From the NCBI GenBank assembly GCA_023388255.1, contig JAEWGO010000001.1:62001-126000 (forward strand): a stretch of 64,000 bases of DNA. Reading direction: 5' to 3'. This document shows, piece after piece, positions 24,356 to 33,509 of the stretch. How positions within the stretch are numbered: position 1 is the first letter of the stretch; every line of letters begins with the position of its first letter. Under the pieces are notes generated by a model. That model worked only from the letters and a program-made list of their open reading frames with translations. It did no database searches and had not been told where the DNA came from. The position numbers were made by a program, and so were the translations under genes. Origin of the DNA: Pseudomonadota bacterium. GTDB lineage: Bacteria; Pseudomonadota; Gammaproteobacteria; Xanthomonadales; Rhodanobacteraceae.

Positions 24356-25276
24356 GTGTCCTTCCGCCTCCTTCTCCTGATCCTCGTCGTGCTCTACCTC
24401 GCCAGCGTGCTGGTGGTGCATTTGCGCGGCCGCGAGAAGCTCAAGTTCCGCAAGCAGGTGTTCGACCATTCCGGCTTGTTCGCGCCGTACAACGTGTTGA
24501 TGTACGCGTTCTCGAAGGTGCCGAACGTGTCGTTCCCCGACCGCGGCCAATTTCCGCAACTCGACCTGTTGCGCGACGGCTGGCAGGGCATCCGCGAGGA
24601 AGCGCTGCATCTGTTCGACGAGGGCTACATCAAGGCGGCCGAGAAGAACAACGATGCGAGCTTTGCCTCGTTCTTCAAGGAAGGCTGGAAGCGTTTCTAC
24701 CTGAAGTGGTACGGCGAACCGCTGAAAAGCGCGCACGCGCTGTGCCCGCACACCGTCGCGCTGCTCGAAAAGATTCCCGACGTAAAGGCCGCGATGTTCG
24801 CGTTGCTGCCGCCCGGCAGCAAACTCAATCCGCATCGCGACCCGTTCGCCGGTTCGCTGCGCTACCACCTCGGCCTGATCACGCCGAACGCCGATGCCTG
24901 CCGCATCTTCGTCGATGGCGAGGAATATTCCTGGCGCGATGGCCAGGACGTGGTGTTCGACGAGACCTTCGTGCACTGGGCCGAAAACCGCACCGAGCAG
25001 ACCCGCGTGATCCTGTTCTGCGATGTCGAGCGACCGCTGCATTTCGCGCCGCTGCGCGCCTTCAATCACTGGATCGGCGGTGTGCTCGGTCGCGCCACCG
25101 CGACCGACAACATCGGCGGCGAGCGCGTCGGCTTCGTCAATCGGCTCTATGCGTTCGCCGATCGCCTCGGCGAGCAACGCAAGCGCTTCAAGCGCGCCGC
25201 GCCGCTCGGCTACAAGCTGACACGCATCGCGCTGCTGCTGTTGGTTCTCGGGTGGCTCGCGCTGCCCTGGCTGTAG
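24356..25276 (+). CDS. lpxO: Aspartyl/asparaginyl beta-hydroxylase family protein, LpxO-like
   Basis: A 2-oxoglutarate/Fe(II) dioxygenase of the aspartyl/asparaginyl hydroxylase family. LpxO members 2-hydroxylate the acyl chain of lipid A at the inner membrane. An N-terminal helix (LLLLILVVLYLASVLVVHL) and a C-terminal helix (ALLLLVLGWLALPWL) flank the catalytic domain, which has NPHRDPFAGSLRYHLGLITP and DGQDVVFDETFVHWAENRT; these include the conserved HRD-type iron-binding His and the distal His. A GTG at 24356 gives 306 aa, near the about 300 aa of LpxO. An ATG at 24275 would add 27 non-conserved residues. No strong ribosome-binding site decides between them. Lipid A modification is inferred from family and topology. 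Confidence 0.82.
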   Translation: MSFRLLLLILVVLYLASVLVVHLRGREKLKFRKQVFDHSGLFAPYNVLMYAFSKVPNVSFPDRGQFPQLDLLRDGWQGIREEALHLFDEGYIKAAEKNNDASFASFFKEGWKRFYLKWYGEPLKSAHALCPHTVALLEKIPDVKAAMFALLPPGSKLNPHRDPFAGSLRYHLGLITPNADACRIFVDGEEYSWRDGQDVVFDETFVHWAENRTEQTRVILFCDVERPLHFAPLRAFNHWIGGVLGRATATDNIGGERVGFVNRLYAFADRLGEQRKRFKRAAPLGYKLTRIALLLLVLGWLALPWL

Positions 25277-25316
25277 GAGCGCATCCCGCTCGCTGGTGGC
25301 GCTCCCGTCCAACGGG
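25276..25316. repeat. REP-like compound inverted repeat
   Basis: GGAGCGC (25276-25282) pairs with GCGCTCC (25299-25305), followed at once by CCCGT-CCA-ACGGG (25304-25316). The left edge, TGTAGGAGCGC, contains the stop codon of the preceding gene and matches the start of a REP family I associate with Xanthomonadales (TGTAGGAGCG...). It may be a degenerate REP unit acting as a transcript end between convergent genes. Only one copy is seen in this window. Confidence 0.4.
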
Positions 25317-25370
25317 AGGGGTTCCGACAGGCTCAAGCAATGGCGGAAGCGCCATCAGGATCGCGCTCGT

Positions 25371-26921
25371 TCAGTCGAAACCGTTGCGGAAGATCACGTC
25401 AGGATCACTTTCGAACGCGCCGATGTCCGCACGCGCGCCGAGCACGCGCGGAAACCCTGCGCCACGCTGATCGAGGCTCGCGCCGACGGCGTTGTTGCCG
25501 CTGTCAATGGCCGGACTGGTTGGCAGCAACGCATGCGTGCGCGTGAGACCGCCGTTTTCGGCGAGCGGTGCGAGGCCTGGGTCGTTGGCAAGGATCAATC
25601 CGGTCGGTGGCAGGGCGCCGATGTACGTGCCGACGAGATTGTTGGCTCCGCTCGCGGCAGCGCCGATCCGCACGTCCTTCGGCGCGCCTGCAGACGTGTT
25701 CGCGGACACGATCGTGCCCTGCAATTCGAGCGGACCGCCGCCGACGAACGCGCCACTCCAGGCGTTGATGTTGTCCGAACGATTCTGCGTGATCGTCGTC
25801 GAGCGGATCCGGATGCTGCCCGGCGTCGCCCCCGAACCGACGTTGATGACGACGCCCGCTTCGCCGTTCTGCGAGCTGTTTCCGGAAATCGTCGAGCTGT
25901 CGATATCGACCGCCTGACCGGTGGTTGTGCCCAAGTAGGCGCCGCCGGCGCGGCTTTTCGCGGCATTGCCCGAGATCGTCGAATTCGCGATGAGGACGCT
26001 GGCGACGAAGGGCGCGTCGATGCCGCCGCTGACGGAAGTGCTGCCTGAAGCGCTGCTGCTCGCGGTGTTGTCACGAATCTCGCTGTATTTCGCCGCAAAT
26101 GGCGCGTTCGGGACACTCGCACGCAGCGTCACGGCGCCGCCTCTGGCACCGGCTCCCGAATCCTGCGCGGTCGCCGAGCAGCCGGTCACGATGCTGCCGG
26201 AAAGCGACAGGCCGCGCTGTGCGAATATGCCGCCGCCTTCGGCAAAGACGCCGGCGTTGGTTGAAATCGCGCTACAACGAGTCAAGACGACGCCCTGGTT
26301 GCGGTCATCCGGGGCGATTGCATTGCCGAGGTTGACGGCGCCTTTCGAGTAGATGCAGCCACCCTGCGCGCCGCTTTCGCTGGCGCTTGGTGATATCACG
26401 CCGTGATCGATCGTCAATCCCGTGAGGGTCAGCGAACCGGTGCCGGTGTGCCGGAACACGCGACCGTATTTGGCGCCGTTGCCGATCTTCAGGGCGTTCG
26501 GTCCCGGCCCGCGGATCGTCAGATCGTTGACGCCGATCGCGATTGCGCCGGTGGACAGGGAAATCGTCGAGCAGGCAAGGCCGTGCGCATCCACGGTGTC
26601 GCCGCTCGCCGCGGCCGCGACCGCGAAGCGCAGGCTTCCGGCGCCGCTGTCGTTGCAGTTGGTGACGGGAATCGTGGCGCCGTCCGTCGTTGGCAGCAGG
26701 TTTTCCAGCCCGTAGTCCCGTGCGAACACGCGACGCTCGGCGAGCGGCATCGTGGCGATGTCCTTCGCGCGCGGATCGGCCTTGATGCGCTGCCAGAGCG
26801 AGGCCTCCGACGCCAGGGCGGGCGCGGCGCCATTCAGCGCCAGCATCATCGCAGCGGCGAGGCTGCATGGGATCAGGGCGCGCTGCGTGCGCACCGTTGT
26901 CTGCGAAAGCATTGCATTCAT
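25371..26921 (-). CDS. Secreted right-handed beta-helix protein (choice-of-anchor Q type) with IFRNGFD tag
   Basis: A 516-aa secreted protein. The start at 26921 is preceded by AGGAG; the next ATG upstream (26939) would place that site inside the coding region. A long signal segment (ALIPCSLAAAMMLALNGAAP ALASE) leads to repeated beta-helix rungs such as LTIRGPGPNALKIGN, VLIANSTISGNAAKSRAGGA and VDIDSSTISGNSSQNGEAG. The end of the domain (LILANDPGLAPLAENGGLTR, THALLPTSPAIDSGNNAVGA) is the hallmark of choice-of-anchor Q proteins, a class that precedes many different C-terminal sorting signals. The C-terminus is DPDVIFRNGFD, the third copy of this tail in the window. It is probably a surface or extracellular adhesin-like protein. 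Confidence 0.85.
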   Translation of the reverse strand: MNAMLSQTTVRTQRALIPCSLAAAMMLALNGAAPALASEASLWQRIKADPRAKDIATMPLAERRVFARDYGLENLLPTTDGATIPVTNCNDSGAGSLRFAVAAAASGDTVDAHGLACSTISLSTGAIAIGVNDLTIRGPGPNALKIGNGAKYGRVFRHTGTGSLTLTGLTIDHGVISPSASESGAQGGCIYSKGAVNLGNAIAPDDRNQGVVLTRCSAISTNAGVFAEGGGIFAQRGLSLSGSIVTGCSATAQDSGAGARGGAVTLRASVPNAPFAAKYSEIRDNTASSSASGSTSVSGGIDAPFVASVLIANSTISGNAAKSRAGGAYLGTTTGQAVDIDSSTISGNSSQNGEAGVVINVGSGATPGSIRIRSTTITQNRSDNINAWSGAFVGGGPLELQGTIVSANTSAGAPKDVRIGAAASGANNLVGTYIGALPPTGLILANDPGLAPLAENGGLTRTHALLPTSPAIDSGNNAVGASLDQRGAGFPRVLGARADIGAFESDPDVIFRNGFD

Positions 26922-27180
26922 GGCGTCATCTCCTGTCATACGGAACCGCGGCGGCGGCGTGCCGATGCTCCGGACAAAAGCTTTCCGATCCGGGGGCGTG
27001 ACTGGGGATACGCAAGAACGCCGGAAGAACGGACAACGAGGTCCAGCGGCACCGGGATGCAGGCTCCATATCGAGCGAAGCGGTCATCCCGGCCTGTCGC
27101 GCGACGAAGACGCGTCGTGCCGCGCACGGCCGCCGACGATGGGCTCGCGACGTTCCTCGCGAACCGCTGTCAGCGCGGCA

Positions 27181-28179
27181 TCACGCCGCCGCGGCGAACT
27201 CGCCGGCCGCATCAGCCGCCAACGCATCGAAATATTCGCGCGTCAGGCGGAGCTGCTCGGCGGCGCTTTCGGCGCGATTGGCGACCGCGCGGAATGCCGC
27301 ATTCTCGGGCCGATCCTTCGCATACCAGCCCAGATGCTTGCGCGCGATGCGCACGCCTTGCTGCTCGCCATAGAACGCATACAAGTCGTCGAGATGGCCA
27401 AGCAGGATGTCGCGCACGTCGCGCGGCATTGGCGGCGCCAGCGTCTCGCCGGTCGCGAAGTAGTGTGCGATCTCGCCGAAGATCCACGGTCGGCCTTGCG
27501 CGGCGCGGCCGATCATGACCGCGTCGGCGCCGGTCGCGTCGAGCACGTGGCGCGCCTTCGCGGGCGAGTCGACATCACCGTTGGCGAACACCGGGATGTC
27601 GATCGCGGCCTTGATCGCCGCGATCGTCTCGTACTCGGCTTCGCCTTCGTACAGGTCCGCACGCGTGCGCCCGTGCACGGCGAGCGCGGCGATGCCGGCC
27701 GATTCGGCGATCTTCGCGATCGTCACGCCGTTCCTGTTCTCGCGATTCCATCCGGTGCGGATCTTCAGCGTGACCGGTACCGCGACCGCCTTCACGACGG
27801 CATCGAGGATGCGGCCGACCAGCGCCTCGTCCTGCAGCAGAGCGCTGCCGGACCAGACGTTGCAGACCTTCTTCGCCGGGCAGCCCATGTTGATGTCGAC
27901 GATCTGCGCGCCGTGGTCGACGTTGTAGCGCGCGGCGTCGGCCAGCATCGCCGGATCGTAGCCGGCGATCTGCACGCTGACCGGATCCGGTTCGCCGGTA
28001 TGGTCCATGCGCTTGAGCGACTTGCGCGTCATCCACAGGCGCGGATCGGCGGTCGTCATCTCGGACACGGCCAAACCCGCACCGAGCCGCTTGCACAGCT
28101 GGCGGAACGGCTTGTCGGTGACGCCGGCCATCGGCGCGAGCACGACGGCGGGTTCGATCAGGTGAGGTCCGATACGCAT
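27181..28179 (-). CDS. dusB: tRNA-dihydrouridine synthase B
   Basis: An FMN enzyme (332 aa) that reduces specific uridines in the tRNA D-loop to dihydrouridine. Visible motifs are the FMN-binding start LAPMAGVTDKPFRQLCKRLG, the active-site NMGCPAKKVCN with the catalytic cysteine, KIRTGWNRENRNGVTIAKIA, VHGRTRADLYEG and GRAAQGRPWIFGEIAHY. In many Gammaproteobacteria dusB is followed by fis in one operon. Here no fis-like frame lies in the 240-nt gap before the next gene, so that linkage is absent. It is transcribed divergently from the DedA gene. Confidence 0.95.
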   Translation of the reverse strand: MRIGPHLIEPAVVLAPMAGVTDKPFRQLCKRLGAGLAVSEMTTADPRLWMTRKSLKRMDHTGEPDPVSVQIAGYDPAMLADAARYNVDHGAQIVDINMGCPAKKVCNVWSGSALLQDEALVGRILDAVVKAVAVPVTLKIRTGWNRENRNGVTIAKIAESAGIAALAVHGRTRADLYEGEAEYETIAAIKAAIDIPVFANGDVDSPAKARHVLDATGADAVMIGRAAQGRPWIFGEIAHYFATGETLAPPMPRDVRDILLGHLDDLYAFYGEQQGVRIARKHLGWYAKDRPENAAFRAVANRAESAAEQLRLTREYFDALAADAAGEFAAAA

Positions 28180-28325
28180 CGCGGCATTTTAACCGGCATG
28201 ACGCGGTGCGTGCCCGCGAAGCCGGCTCGACGCCGCGGATGCCGCCCGCGCGGCGCCGTGCGCAGTTAGACTTCAACCCTTTGCCGGGCCGGCGACGGAA
28301 TCGTTGGCCGCCACCGAACATCGCG

Positions 28326-29027
28326 ATGGACTTCCTCGATTTGCTGATCCGCCTGTTCACCGTGCATGGCTACGTGGCCGTGTTCGTCGTGCTGCTGATC
28401 TGCGGCCTCGGCGTGCCGATACCGGAGGACATCTCGCTGGTCGCCGGCGGCATCATCGCGGGCCTCGGCTATGCCAACGTGCAGGTGATGTGCGCGGTCG
28501 GCATCGCCGGCGTGCTGTTCGGCGACACCGCGGTATTCCTGATCGGCCGCCATCTCGGCACGCGCGCGCTGCGCTTGCGCTGGGTCGCGCACCTCCTCAC
28601 GCCGCGCCGCTACGCGCAGGTGCAGGCCAAGTTCGAGCGTTACGGCAATCGCATGATGTTCGTCGCGCGCTTCCTGCCGGGCCTGCGCACGGCGGTGTTC
28701 CTGACCGCGGGAATGTCGCAGCGCGTATCGTTCCTGCGCTTCATCCTGCTCGATGGCGCGGCCGCGCTGATCTCGGTGCCGGTATGGGTCTATCTCGGGT
28801 ACTACGGCGCCGAGAACCGCGTGTGGTTGCTGGCGACGGTCAAACGCGGACAGGGCGGCGTCGCGCTCTTGCTGGTCGTGCTCGTCGCGTTGCTCGGCTG
28901 GATCGTGTGGCGCCGCGCGTGTCGGCGCCGCGAACGCCTGCGTGCACATCGGCATCGCCGTGCCGCGCGCGGCGATATCGGCGCGCCGCCCGGCGGTGAA
29001 GACGGACCCGGCCGCGCGGGTTCCTAG
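28326..29027 (+). CDS. DedA family membrane protein
   Basis: A 233-aa integral membrane protein of the DedA/SNARE-associated family; studied members act in membrane phospholipid flipping and proton-motive-force homeostasis. Typical features are the amphipathic re-entrant start GLGVPIPEDISLVAGGIIAG, the G.LFGDTAVFLIGRHLG block, and the conserved RFLPGLRTAVFLTAGMS motif with its arginines, followed by two C-terminal helices. The start at 28326 places the first hydrophobic helix at residue 4. After the last helix comes an Arg/Gly-rich cytosolic tail (residues about 197-233), longer than usual. It ends 90 nt before the toxin-like gene. Confidence 0.9.
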   Translation: MDFLDLLIRLFTVHGYVAVFVVLLICGLGVPIPEDISLVAGGIIAGLGYANVQVMCAVGIAGVLFGDTAVFLIGRHLGTRALRLRWVAHLLTPRRYAQVQAKFERYGNRMMFVARFLPGLRTAVFLTAGMSQRVSFLRFILLDGAAALISVPVWVYLGYYGAENRVWLLATVKRGQGGVALLLVVLVALLGWIVWRRACRRRERLRAHRHRRAARGDIGAPPGGEDGPGRAGS

Positions 29028-29117
29028 GGTTTGCCCGAATGGGCGTCGCGCCGGCAGGTCGTTAGCCTGCGTTCTTCGGGTGCTGCGGGTTTGGCGGCGC
29101 AGATCGAGGAGAGCAGC

Positions 29118-30416
29118 ATGGGCTTCAGCCTGGGTAGCGTCGTCAAGAGCACCGCAGCGTGGGTCGGCGACAAGGTCGACGAGGCGGTGCGCGACGGCGC
29201 GGAGGTTGCACAGGGCGTCGCGACGAGCGTCGATCACGTGCTCGATGCTGGCGGCACGGCCTTGCAGGACGCGCAGCACTGGGTCGGCGACCGCCTCGAC
29301 GACGTCGACCATGCCAAGGACTGGGTCGGCGGCAAGATCGATGGCGCGGTGCAGGGCGCCGAGCATGCGGTCGATGACTTCCGTCACGGCATCGTCGATT
29401 TCGGTGAACAGCACGGTGGTTTCGTCGGCAAGGCGCTGGCCGAGAACGTCTCCAACAGCATCGGTCTGGTCGAAGGCGCTGGACTGGCGGTGTACGACAT
29501 GGGCAAGGGCGTCGTGCAACTTGCCGATGGTGCCGGCAAGCTGGCCAACCCGCTCGAATGGGCGACGCATGGCGATCGAAATCTGCAGCGTCTCGAAACC
29601 GTCGGCAAGGCGGCCGTCGCGCTGGAGAATCTGACCAATCCGGCCGCCTGGCTGACCAACACCGACGGCAACGTCGGCACCGCCAAGACGCTGTGGGACG
29701 GCGTCACCGGCGGCTATCAGGACGCGGCGAAGCAGGGCGACTGGTCGAAGTTCATCGGCCGCGGCGTGGTCGACGTCGGCAGCCTGTTCATCGGCGTCGG
29801 CGAGGCGAACGCGGCGATCAAAGGGGCCGAAGGTGCGAATGCGGTCGCCAAGCTCGGCGAAGGCGTGAATGCGCTGGACAAGGTTGCCGATGGCGCCAAG
29901 GCGCTCGATGCAGCCGGCGATGTCGGTCGTGCCGCCAGCGGCCTCGGCAAGACGAAAATCGAGGAAATCCTCGCGCTGCCGAAGGGTTCGCGCCCGAATC
30001 CGACCGAGTACCTGTCGCCGACCTACATTTCCGAGCATCTCGCGCAGTTCGACAACGGCGCGACACGCTTCATGACCGAGTCGAACCTCGGCAAGTACGG
30101 CATCGGCCAACGCGATGGCACCTCCTTCGTCATGCCCAGGGCGGAAGCCGACCAGCTGCTCGCGTCGACCAAGGGCGATCCGCGCGCGCTCGAGCAGGCG
30201 CTCGGGCTTCCGGAACACTTCCTCGACGACAATGCGCTGGTGCGCGTCGATATCCCGAAGCCGAAGGAGCTTGAACTGCGCATTCCTTCCGGCAACGAGG
30301 CCGGAGCGAACGACCAGTGGATTCCCGGCGGAAAACTGCCGACCGGCAATTCCGAAGCCGTGGTCGATGTCGCCGGTATCTCGGATACGCGATACTCCAC
30401 GACGCCAGTTCGCTGA
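29118..30416 (+). CDS. Polymorphic-toxin-like protein with unassigned C-terminal domain
   Basis: A 432-aa protein starting at 29118 (GAGGAGAG upstream). Residues about 5-110 are amphipathic-helical with repeated WVGDKVDEA / WVGDRLDDV / WVGGKIDGA units. The middle is a hydrophobic-helical pre-toxin-like region (FIGRGVVDVGSLFIGVGEAN, AIKGAEGANAVAKLGEGVNA), a pattern I know from LXG and other polymorphic toxins. A distinct C-terminal domain of about 120 residues begins near TEYLSPTYISEHLAQF and ends with LVRVDIPKPKELELRIPSGN and EAGANDQWIPGGKLPTGNSE. I have seen this last motif at the ends of interbacterial toxins but cannot assign catalytic residues. No signal peptide or PAAR domain. The small gene 14 nt downstream is a likely immunity gene. 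Confidence 0.62.
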   Translation: MGFSLGSVVKSTAAWVGDKVDEAVRDGAEVAQGVATSVDHVLDAGGTALQDAQHWVGDRLDDVDHAKDWVGGKIDGAVQGAEHAVDDFRHGIVDFGEQHGGFVGKALAENVSNSIGLVEGAGLAVYDMGKGVVQLADGAGKLANPLEWATHGDRNLQRLETVGKAAVALENLTNPAAWLTNTDGNVGTAKTLWDGVTGGYQDAAKQGDWSKFIGRGVVDVGSLFIGVGEANAAIKGAEGANAVAKLGEGVNALDKVADGAKALDAAGDVGRAASGLGKTKIEEILALPKGSRPNPTEYLSPTYISEHLAQFDNGATRFMTESNLGKYGIGQRDGTSFVMPRAEADQLLASTKGDPRALEQALGLPEHFLDDNALVRVDIPKPKELELRIPSGNEAGANDQWIPGGKLPTGNSEAVVDVAGISDTRYSTTPVR

Positions 30417-30430
30417 GTAATGGTGGTCGA

Positions 30431-30694
30431 GTGAAATTCACGGATACGTTGGTCGAGCGCGAAGAGCGCTTCTCGCTCGGCATCGAGGAAAGCACCGGTG
30501 CGTTCTATCTCTCGATCCCGGTCGGCAACGGTATGGTCGACTACGAGGAGTATTACGCGATCGACCGCGCGCTCTACGAGCGCTATCGCGCCGATCCGGC
30601 ATCCGCGCTGCCGTTCGTGCAGCGTTGCCGCGCTCGCGAGGAAGACGCGCGCTTGATCGTCAAGCCCGGCAGCAATCGCGGGACGGCCATCTAG
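30431..30694 (+). CDS. Small acidic protein, probable immunity partner of the upstream toxin-like gene
   Basis: An 87-aa protein with GTG start at 30431 (VKFTDTLVEREERFSLGIEE), chosen because it gives a 14-nt gap from the toxin-like gene and excludes an unlikely overlap with its 3' end. Other identifiable blocks are STGAFYLSIPVGNGMVDYEE and YYAIDRALYERYRADPASAL. It is rich in Glu/Asp in the first half, with no signal peptide or membrane segment, as expected for a cytoplasmic immunity protein that masks a toxin domain. Homology was not recognised; the call rests on size, position and context. The next gene is convergent, so these two genes form a closed unit. Confidence 0.55.
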   Translation: MKFTDTLVEREERFSLGIEESTGAFYLSIPVGNGMVDYEEYYAIDRALYERYRADPASALPFVQRCRAREEDARLIVKPGSNRGTAI

Positions 30695-30746
30695 ACGGCC
30701 AATCCGGATCGATTTCGCCGGCGCGCCGGGCGCTGTTCGGAATCCT

Positions 30747-31721
30747 CTACGCCGCGCCGAACCGCGTCAGCACATGGTCGAAGCGCGGCATCGCCGGCAG
30801 CGTGCCGACCGTTTCGGTCGACATCGCGGCGCAGCGGTTCGCATGCGTGGCCGCCGCGCGGAACGAGCCGTCGGCCACGCGCGCCAGCGCCGCGGCCAGC
30901 GCGCCGGAAAACGCATCGCCCGCGCCGGTCGCATCGATCGCATCGACGGTTTCCGGAGCGATCCGATAGAACGCCGCATCGTCACCGCGTGGCTTGCCGT
31001 CGGCATGCGAGATGAAACAACCCGATTTACCGAGCGTGATGACCACCGTGGCCACACCGAGCCGGCGCGCATGTGCGTGCAATTCGGTGTCGGCCAGTGT
31101 GGCCAGCGAGTCCGCTTCGACGCGCACGCCGATGATGCGCTCGAGCAGCAGCGCAAATTCGGATTCGTTCGGCGTGACGACATCGCACTGCGCGAGCAGC
31201 GCGGCGTCGAGGTCGGGATGCACCGGTGCCGGATTCAGCACGCGCAACGCGCCATGCGCGTCGGCCAGTTCAAACGCCGTGCGCGTCGCGTCGAGATTGT
31301 TCTCGAGCTGCGCCAGCACGACGCGCGCGGAGGCGAATAGCGGTGCCTGCAGGCGCAGGAACGCAGGATCGAGGCGTTCGTTCGCGCCCAGCGCAACGAC
31401 GATGCGGTTCTGCCCGCCGCCTTCGACGAGGATGCAGGCGCTGCCGGTCACGGCGTCATCGCGCACCTGCCAATGCGCCGCGAGGCCCTCCGAGGTTGCG
31501 ACGCGCTGCGCGGCGTCGCCGCCCGCATCTGCACCGATCGCGCCGACGAAGTGCGTCACTACGCCTTGACGCGCGCAGGCGACCGCCTGGTTGAAGCCCT
31601 TGCCGCCGACCGCGCTGCGGAAGCCGTGGCCGCGCAAGGTCTCGCCAGCGTCCGGTGCGCGGTCGACCTGCCAGACGTAGTCCTGGTTGTAGCTGCCGAC
31701 GACGACGACGTCCGCTGGCAT
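30747..31721 (-). CDS. rbsK: Ribokinase
   Basis: A 324-aa PfkB-family sugar kinase that phosphorylates ribose at O-5. The N-terminal substrate region reads VVVVGSYNQDYVWQVDRAPD and GFRSAVGGKGFNQAVACARQ, and the C-terminal PfkB signature DAIDATGAGDAFSGALAAAL contains the catalytic Asp and anion hole. The start at 31721 follows the nucleoside transporter gene by 20 nt, so the two form an operon: the transporter imports nucleosides and the kinase captures the released ribose. The cleaving nucleosidase or phosphorylase is not in the window. Ribokinase is the best fit, but a related PfkB sugar or nucleoside kinase cannot be excluded. Confidence 0.85.
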   Translation of the reverse strand: MPADVVVVGSYNQDYVWQVDRAPDAGETLRGHGFRSAVGGKGFNQAVACARQGVVTHFVGAIGADAGGDAAQRVATSEGLAAHWQVRDDAVTGSACILVEGGGQNRIVVALGANERLDPAFLRLQAPLFASARVVLAQLENNLDATRTAFELADAHGALRVLNPAPVHPDLDAALLAQCDVVTPNESEFALLLERIIGVRVEADSLATLADTELHAHARRLGVATVVITLGKSGCFISHADGKPRGDDAAFYRIAPETVDAIDATGAGDAFSGALAAALARVADGSFRAAATHANRCAAMSTETVGTLPAMPRFDHVLTRFGAA

Positions 31722-31741
31722 GTCGGCGCTGCCTGTCGTGC

Positions 31742-33058
31742 TCAGAGCTGTTCGAGCACGCCGGCGATCGTCGCGGTCATGAACGTCGCGATCGAGCCAC
31801 CCAGTACCGCGCGCATGCCGAGCCGCGCGAGGTCGGGGCGTCGGTCCGGCGCGAGGCCGCCGATGCCGCCGATCTGGATCGCGATCGAGGAGAAGTTGGC
31901 GAAGCCGCACAACGCGTACGTCGCAATCAGCTGACTTTCCTTGGTCATCTGCGACAGATGCTTGGACATGTCGACGTAGGCGACGAATTCGTTGATGACG
32001 ACCTTCTCGCCGATGAAGCTGCCGACCAGGGTCGCGTCTTGCCACGGCACGCCGATCAGCCACGCGATGGGCGCCAGCACCCAGCCGAACAGGGTCTGCA
32101 GCGAGAGTTCGATCGGATGCCCGGCGCTGGCGGACAGCCAGCCATTGATCGAGGACGCCGGGTCCGCTCCCCAGGCGAAGGTGCCGAGCCACTGAATCGG
32201 GCCATTGACCAGCGCGATCAGCGCGATGAACGCGAGCAGCATCGCGCCGACGTTGAGCGCGAGGCGCAGGCCGTCGGCGGCGCCGGTGGCGGCCGCATCG
32301 ATCACGTTCGCGGTGGTCTTCTCGACTTCCAGCTTCACGGTGCCGCGGGTCAGCGGCTCCTGCGTCTCCGGCACGAGGATCTTCGCCAGCATCAGGGTCG
32401 CCGGCGCGGCCATGATGCTGGCGGTCAACAGATGCTTGGCGAAGAACTGGCGCTGCACCGGGTCGTCGCCGCCGAGCAAGCCGACATAGGCGGCCATCAC
32501 GGAGCCGGCGATATGTGCCATGCCGCCGATCATGACGGTCATCAGCTCCGACTGCGTCATGCGGTCGATATAAGGCTTGATCGTCAACGGCGCCTCGGTC
32601 TGGCCGATGAACACGCTGGCGCAGACGCTGGTGGTCTCCGCGCCGGACACGTTCATGACCTTGGTGATGACCCAGGCCATGCCGCGCACGATCTGCTGCA
32701 TCACGCCGAGGTGATACAGCACGCCGGTCAAGGATGCGAAGAAGATGATCGTCGGCAGCACCTGTACGGCAAACACGAAGCCGAACTTCGAGGTGTCCAT
32801 GAAGCTGCCGAAGATGAACGTCGATCCGACGTTGACGAAATCGAGCAGCCGCACGAAGCCGGTTGCGATCGCATTGAACACGTCGCGGCCGAGCGGCAGC
32901 TTCAGGACCAGCGTCGCGAACACGATCTGCAGTGCGACGCCGGTCAGCACCAGCCGCCAGCTGACCGCACGCTTGTTGTTCGAAAACGCGAACGCGATGC
33001 CGATCAGCGCGGCCAGCCCGAACAGGCCGAACGCGATATGCCCCAACGCCTGCAACAT
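31742..33058 (-). CDS. Concentrative nucleoside transporter (CNT/NupC family)
   Basis: A 438-aa inner-membrane nucleoside/cation symporter. Family signatures include FVFAVQVLPTIIFFASLTGV, SGAETTSVCASVFIGQTEAP (the nucleoside- and sodium-binding loop), SELMTVMIGGMAHIAGSVMA and GEKVVINEFVAYVDMSKHLS. The start at 33058 has GGGGAG 8 nt upstream; longer versions of the frame run into sequence without CNT homology. It lies immediately upstream of ribokinase on the minus strand. Within the family it is closest in style to the NupX/NupC-type proteins of Xanthomonadales. Specificity between pyrimidine and purine nucleosides cannot be read here. Confidence 0.9.
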   Translation of the reverse strand: MLQALGHIAFGLFGLAALIGIAFAFSNNKRAVSWRLVLTGVALQIVFATLVLKLPLGRDVFNAIATGFVRLLDFVNVGSTFIFGSFMDTSKFGFVFAVQVLPTIIFFASLTGVLYHLGVMQQIVRGMAWVITKVMNVSGAETTSVCASVFIGQTEAPLTIKPYIDRMTQSELMTVMIGGMAHIAGSVMAAYVGLLGGDDPVQRQFFAKHLLTASIMAAPATLMLAKILVPETQEPLTRGTVKLEVEKTTANVIDAAATGAADGLRLALNVGAMLLAFIALIALVNGPIQWLGTFAWGADPASSINGWLSASAGHPIELSLQTLFGWVLAPIAWLIGVPWQDATLVGSFIGEKVVINEFVAYVDMSKHLSQMTKESQLIATYALCGFANFSSIAIQIGGIGGLAPDRRPDLARLGMRAVLGGSIATFMTATIAGVLEQL

Positions 33059-33509
33059 GTGGTTCTCCCCGCGGCACGCACGCGCCGCCCAAGCGGGGGA
33101 GCGTAGAGCAGCGGCGAAGCCGCACGCAAGGCGCGTATGCGGTCTGCCGCGTCCTGACGGCCGTCCGGCGGATCGCTTGTGCCGAGTGGAGGCGGCAATC
33201 CGCCATTCAAACCGCTTTGACGCGTCGCAGCAAACGTGCTCCGCTCGGGTGGAAAGGCAGCTCAAGGAATGATTTTTCGAATGGACGTATGGACGTCCAT
33301 TTGTACACACCGCCCATGCGAAGGTGCGCATGATGGCAAACCGGCATGTCGGGTTGTACGAGCCGGTCTAAAAGCACGACAGCTGCAGCTTCGGCGTGAT
33401 CGCTCACCGCCAGCAGATCGTCCAGTGGCAGCCACAGCGTTCCGCGAATCGACATCGCCAGCGCGTCCCGGGCGGGCATCAGGGTGCATTTCAGCGTGTG
33501 CGGACGGTG
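33059..33509. other. Non-coding or degraded stretch with no recognisable gene
   Basis: About 450 nt between the nucleoside transporter start and the DUF1501 remnant. It must hold the transporter promoter on the minus strand. A 90-codon minus-strand frame (33207-33479) has no identifiable homology, and the plus strand may contain further decayed sequence belonging to the DUF1501 remnant. I see no hairpin, repeat or RNA gene here. Confidence 0.4.

Noticed and set aside
29118..30416. XVIPCD-type (Xanthomonadales type IV secretion) effector
   Set aside because: The C-terminus lacks the Gln-rich end and motif pattern I know for that domain, and no vir-like genes are present.
33207..33479. Minus-strand 90-codon frame upstream of the nucleoside transporter
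   Set aside because: No homology, no ribosome-binding site, and it lies where the transporter promoter and a decayed gene are expected.
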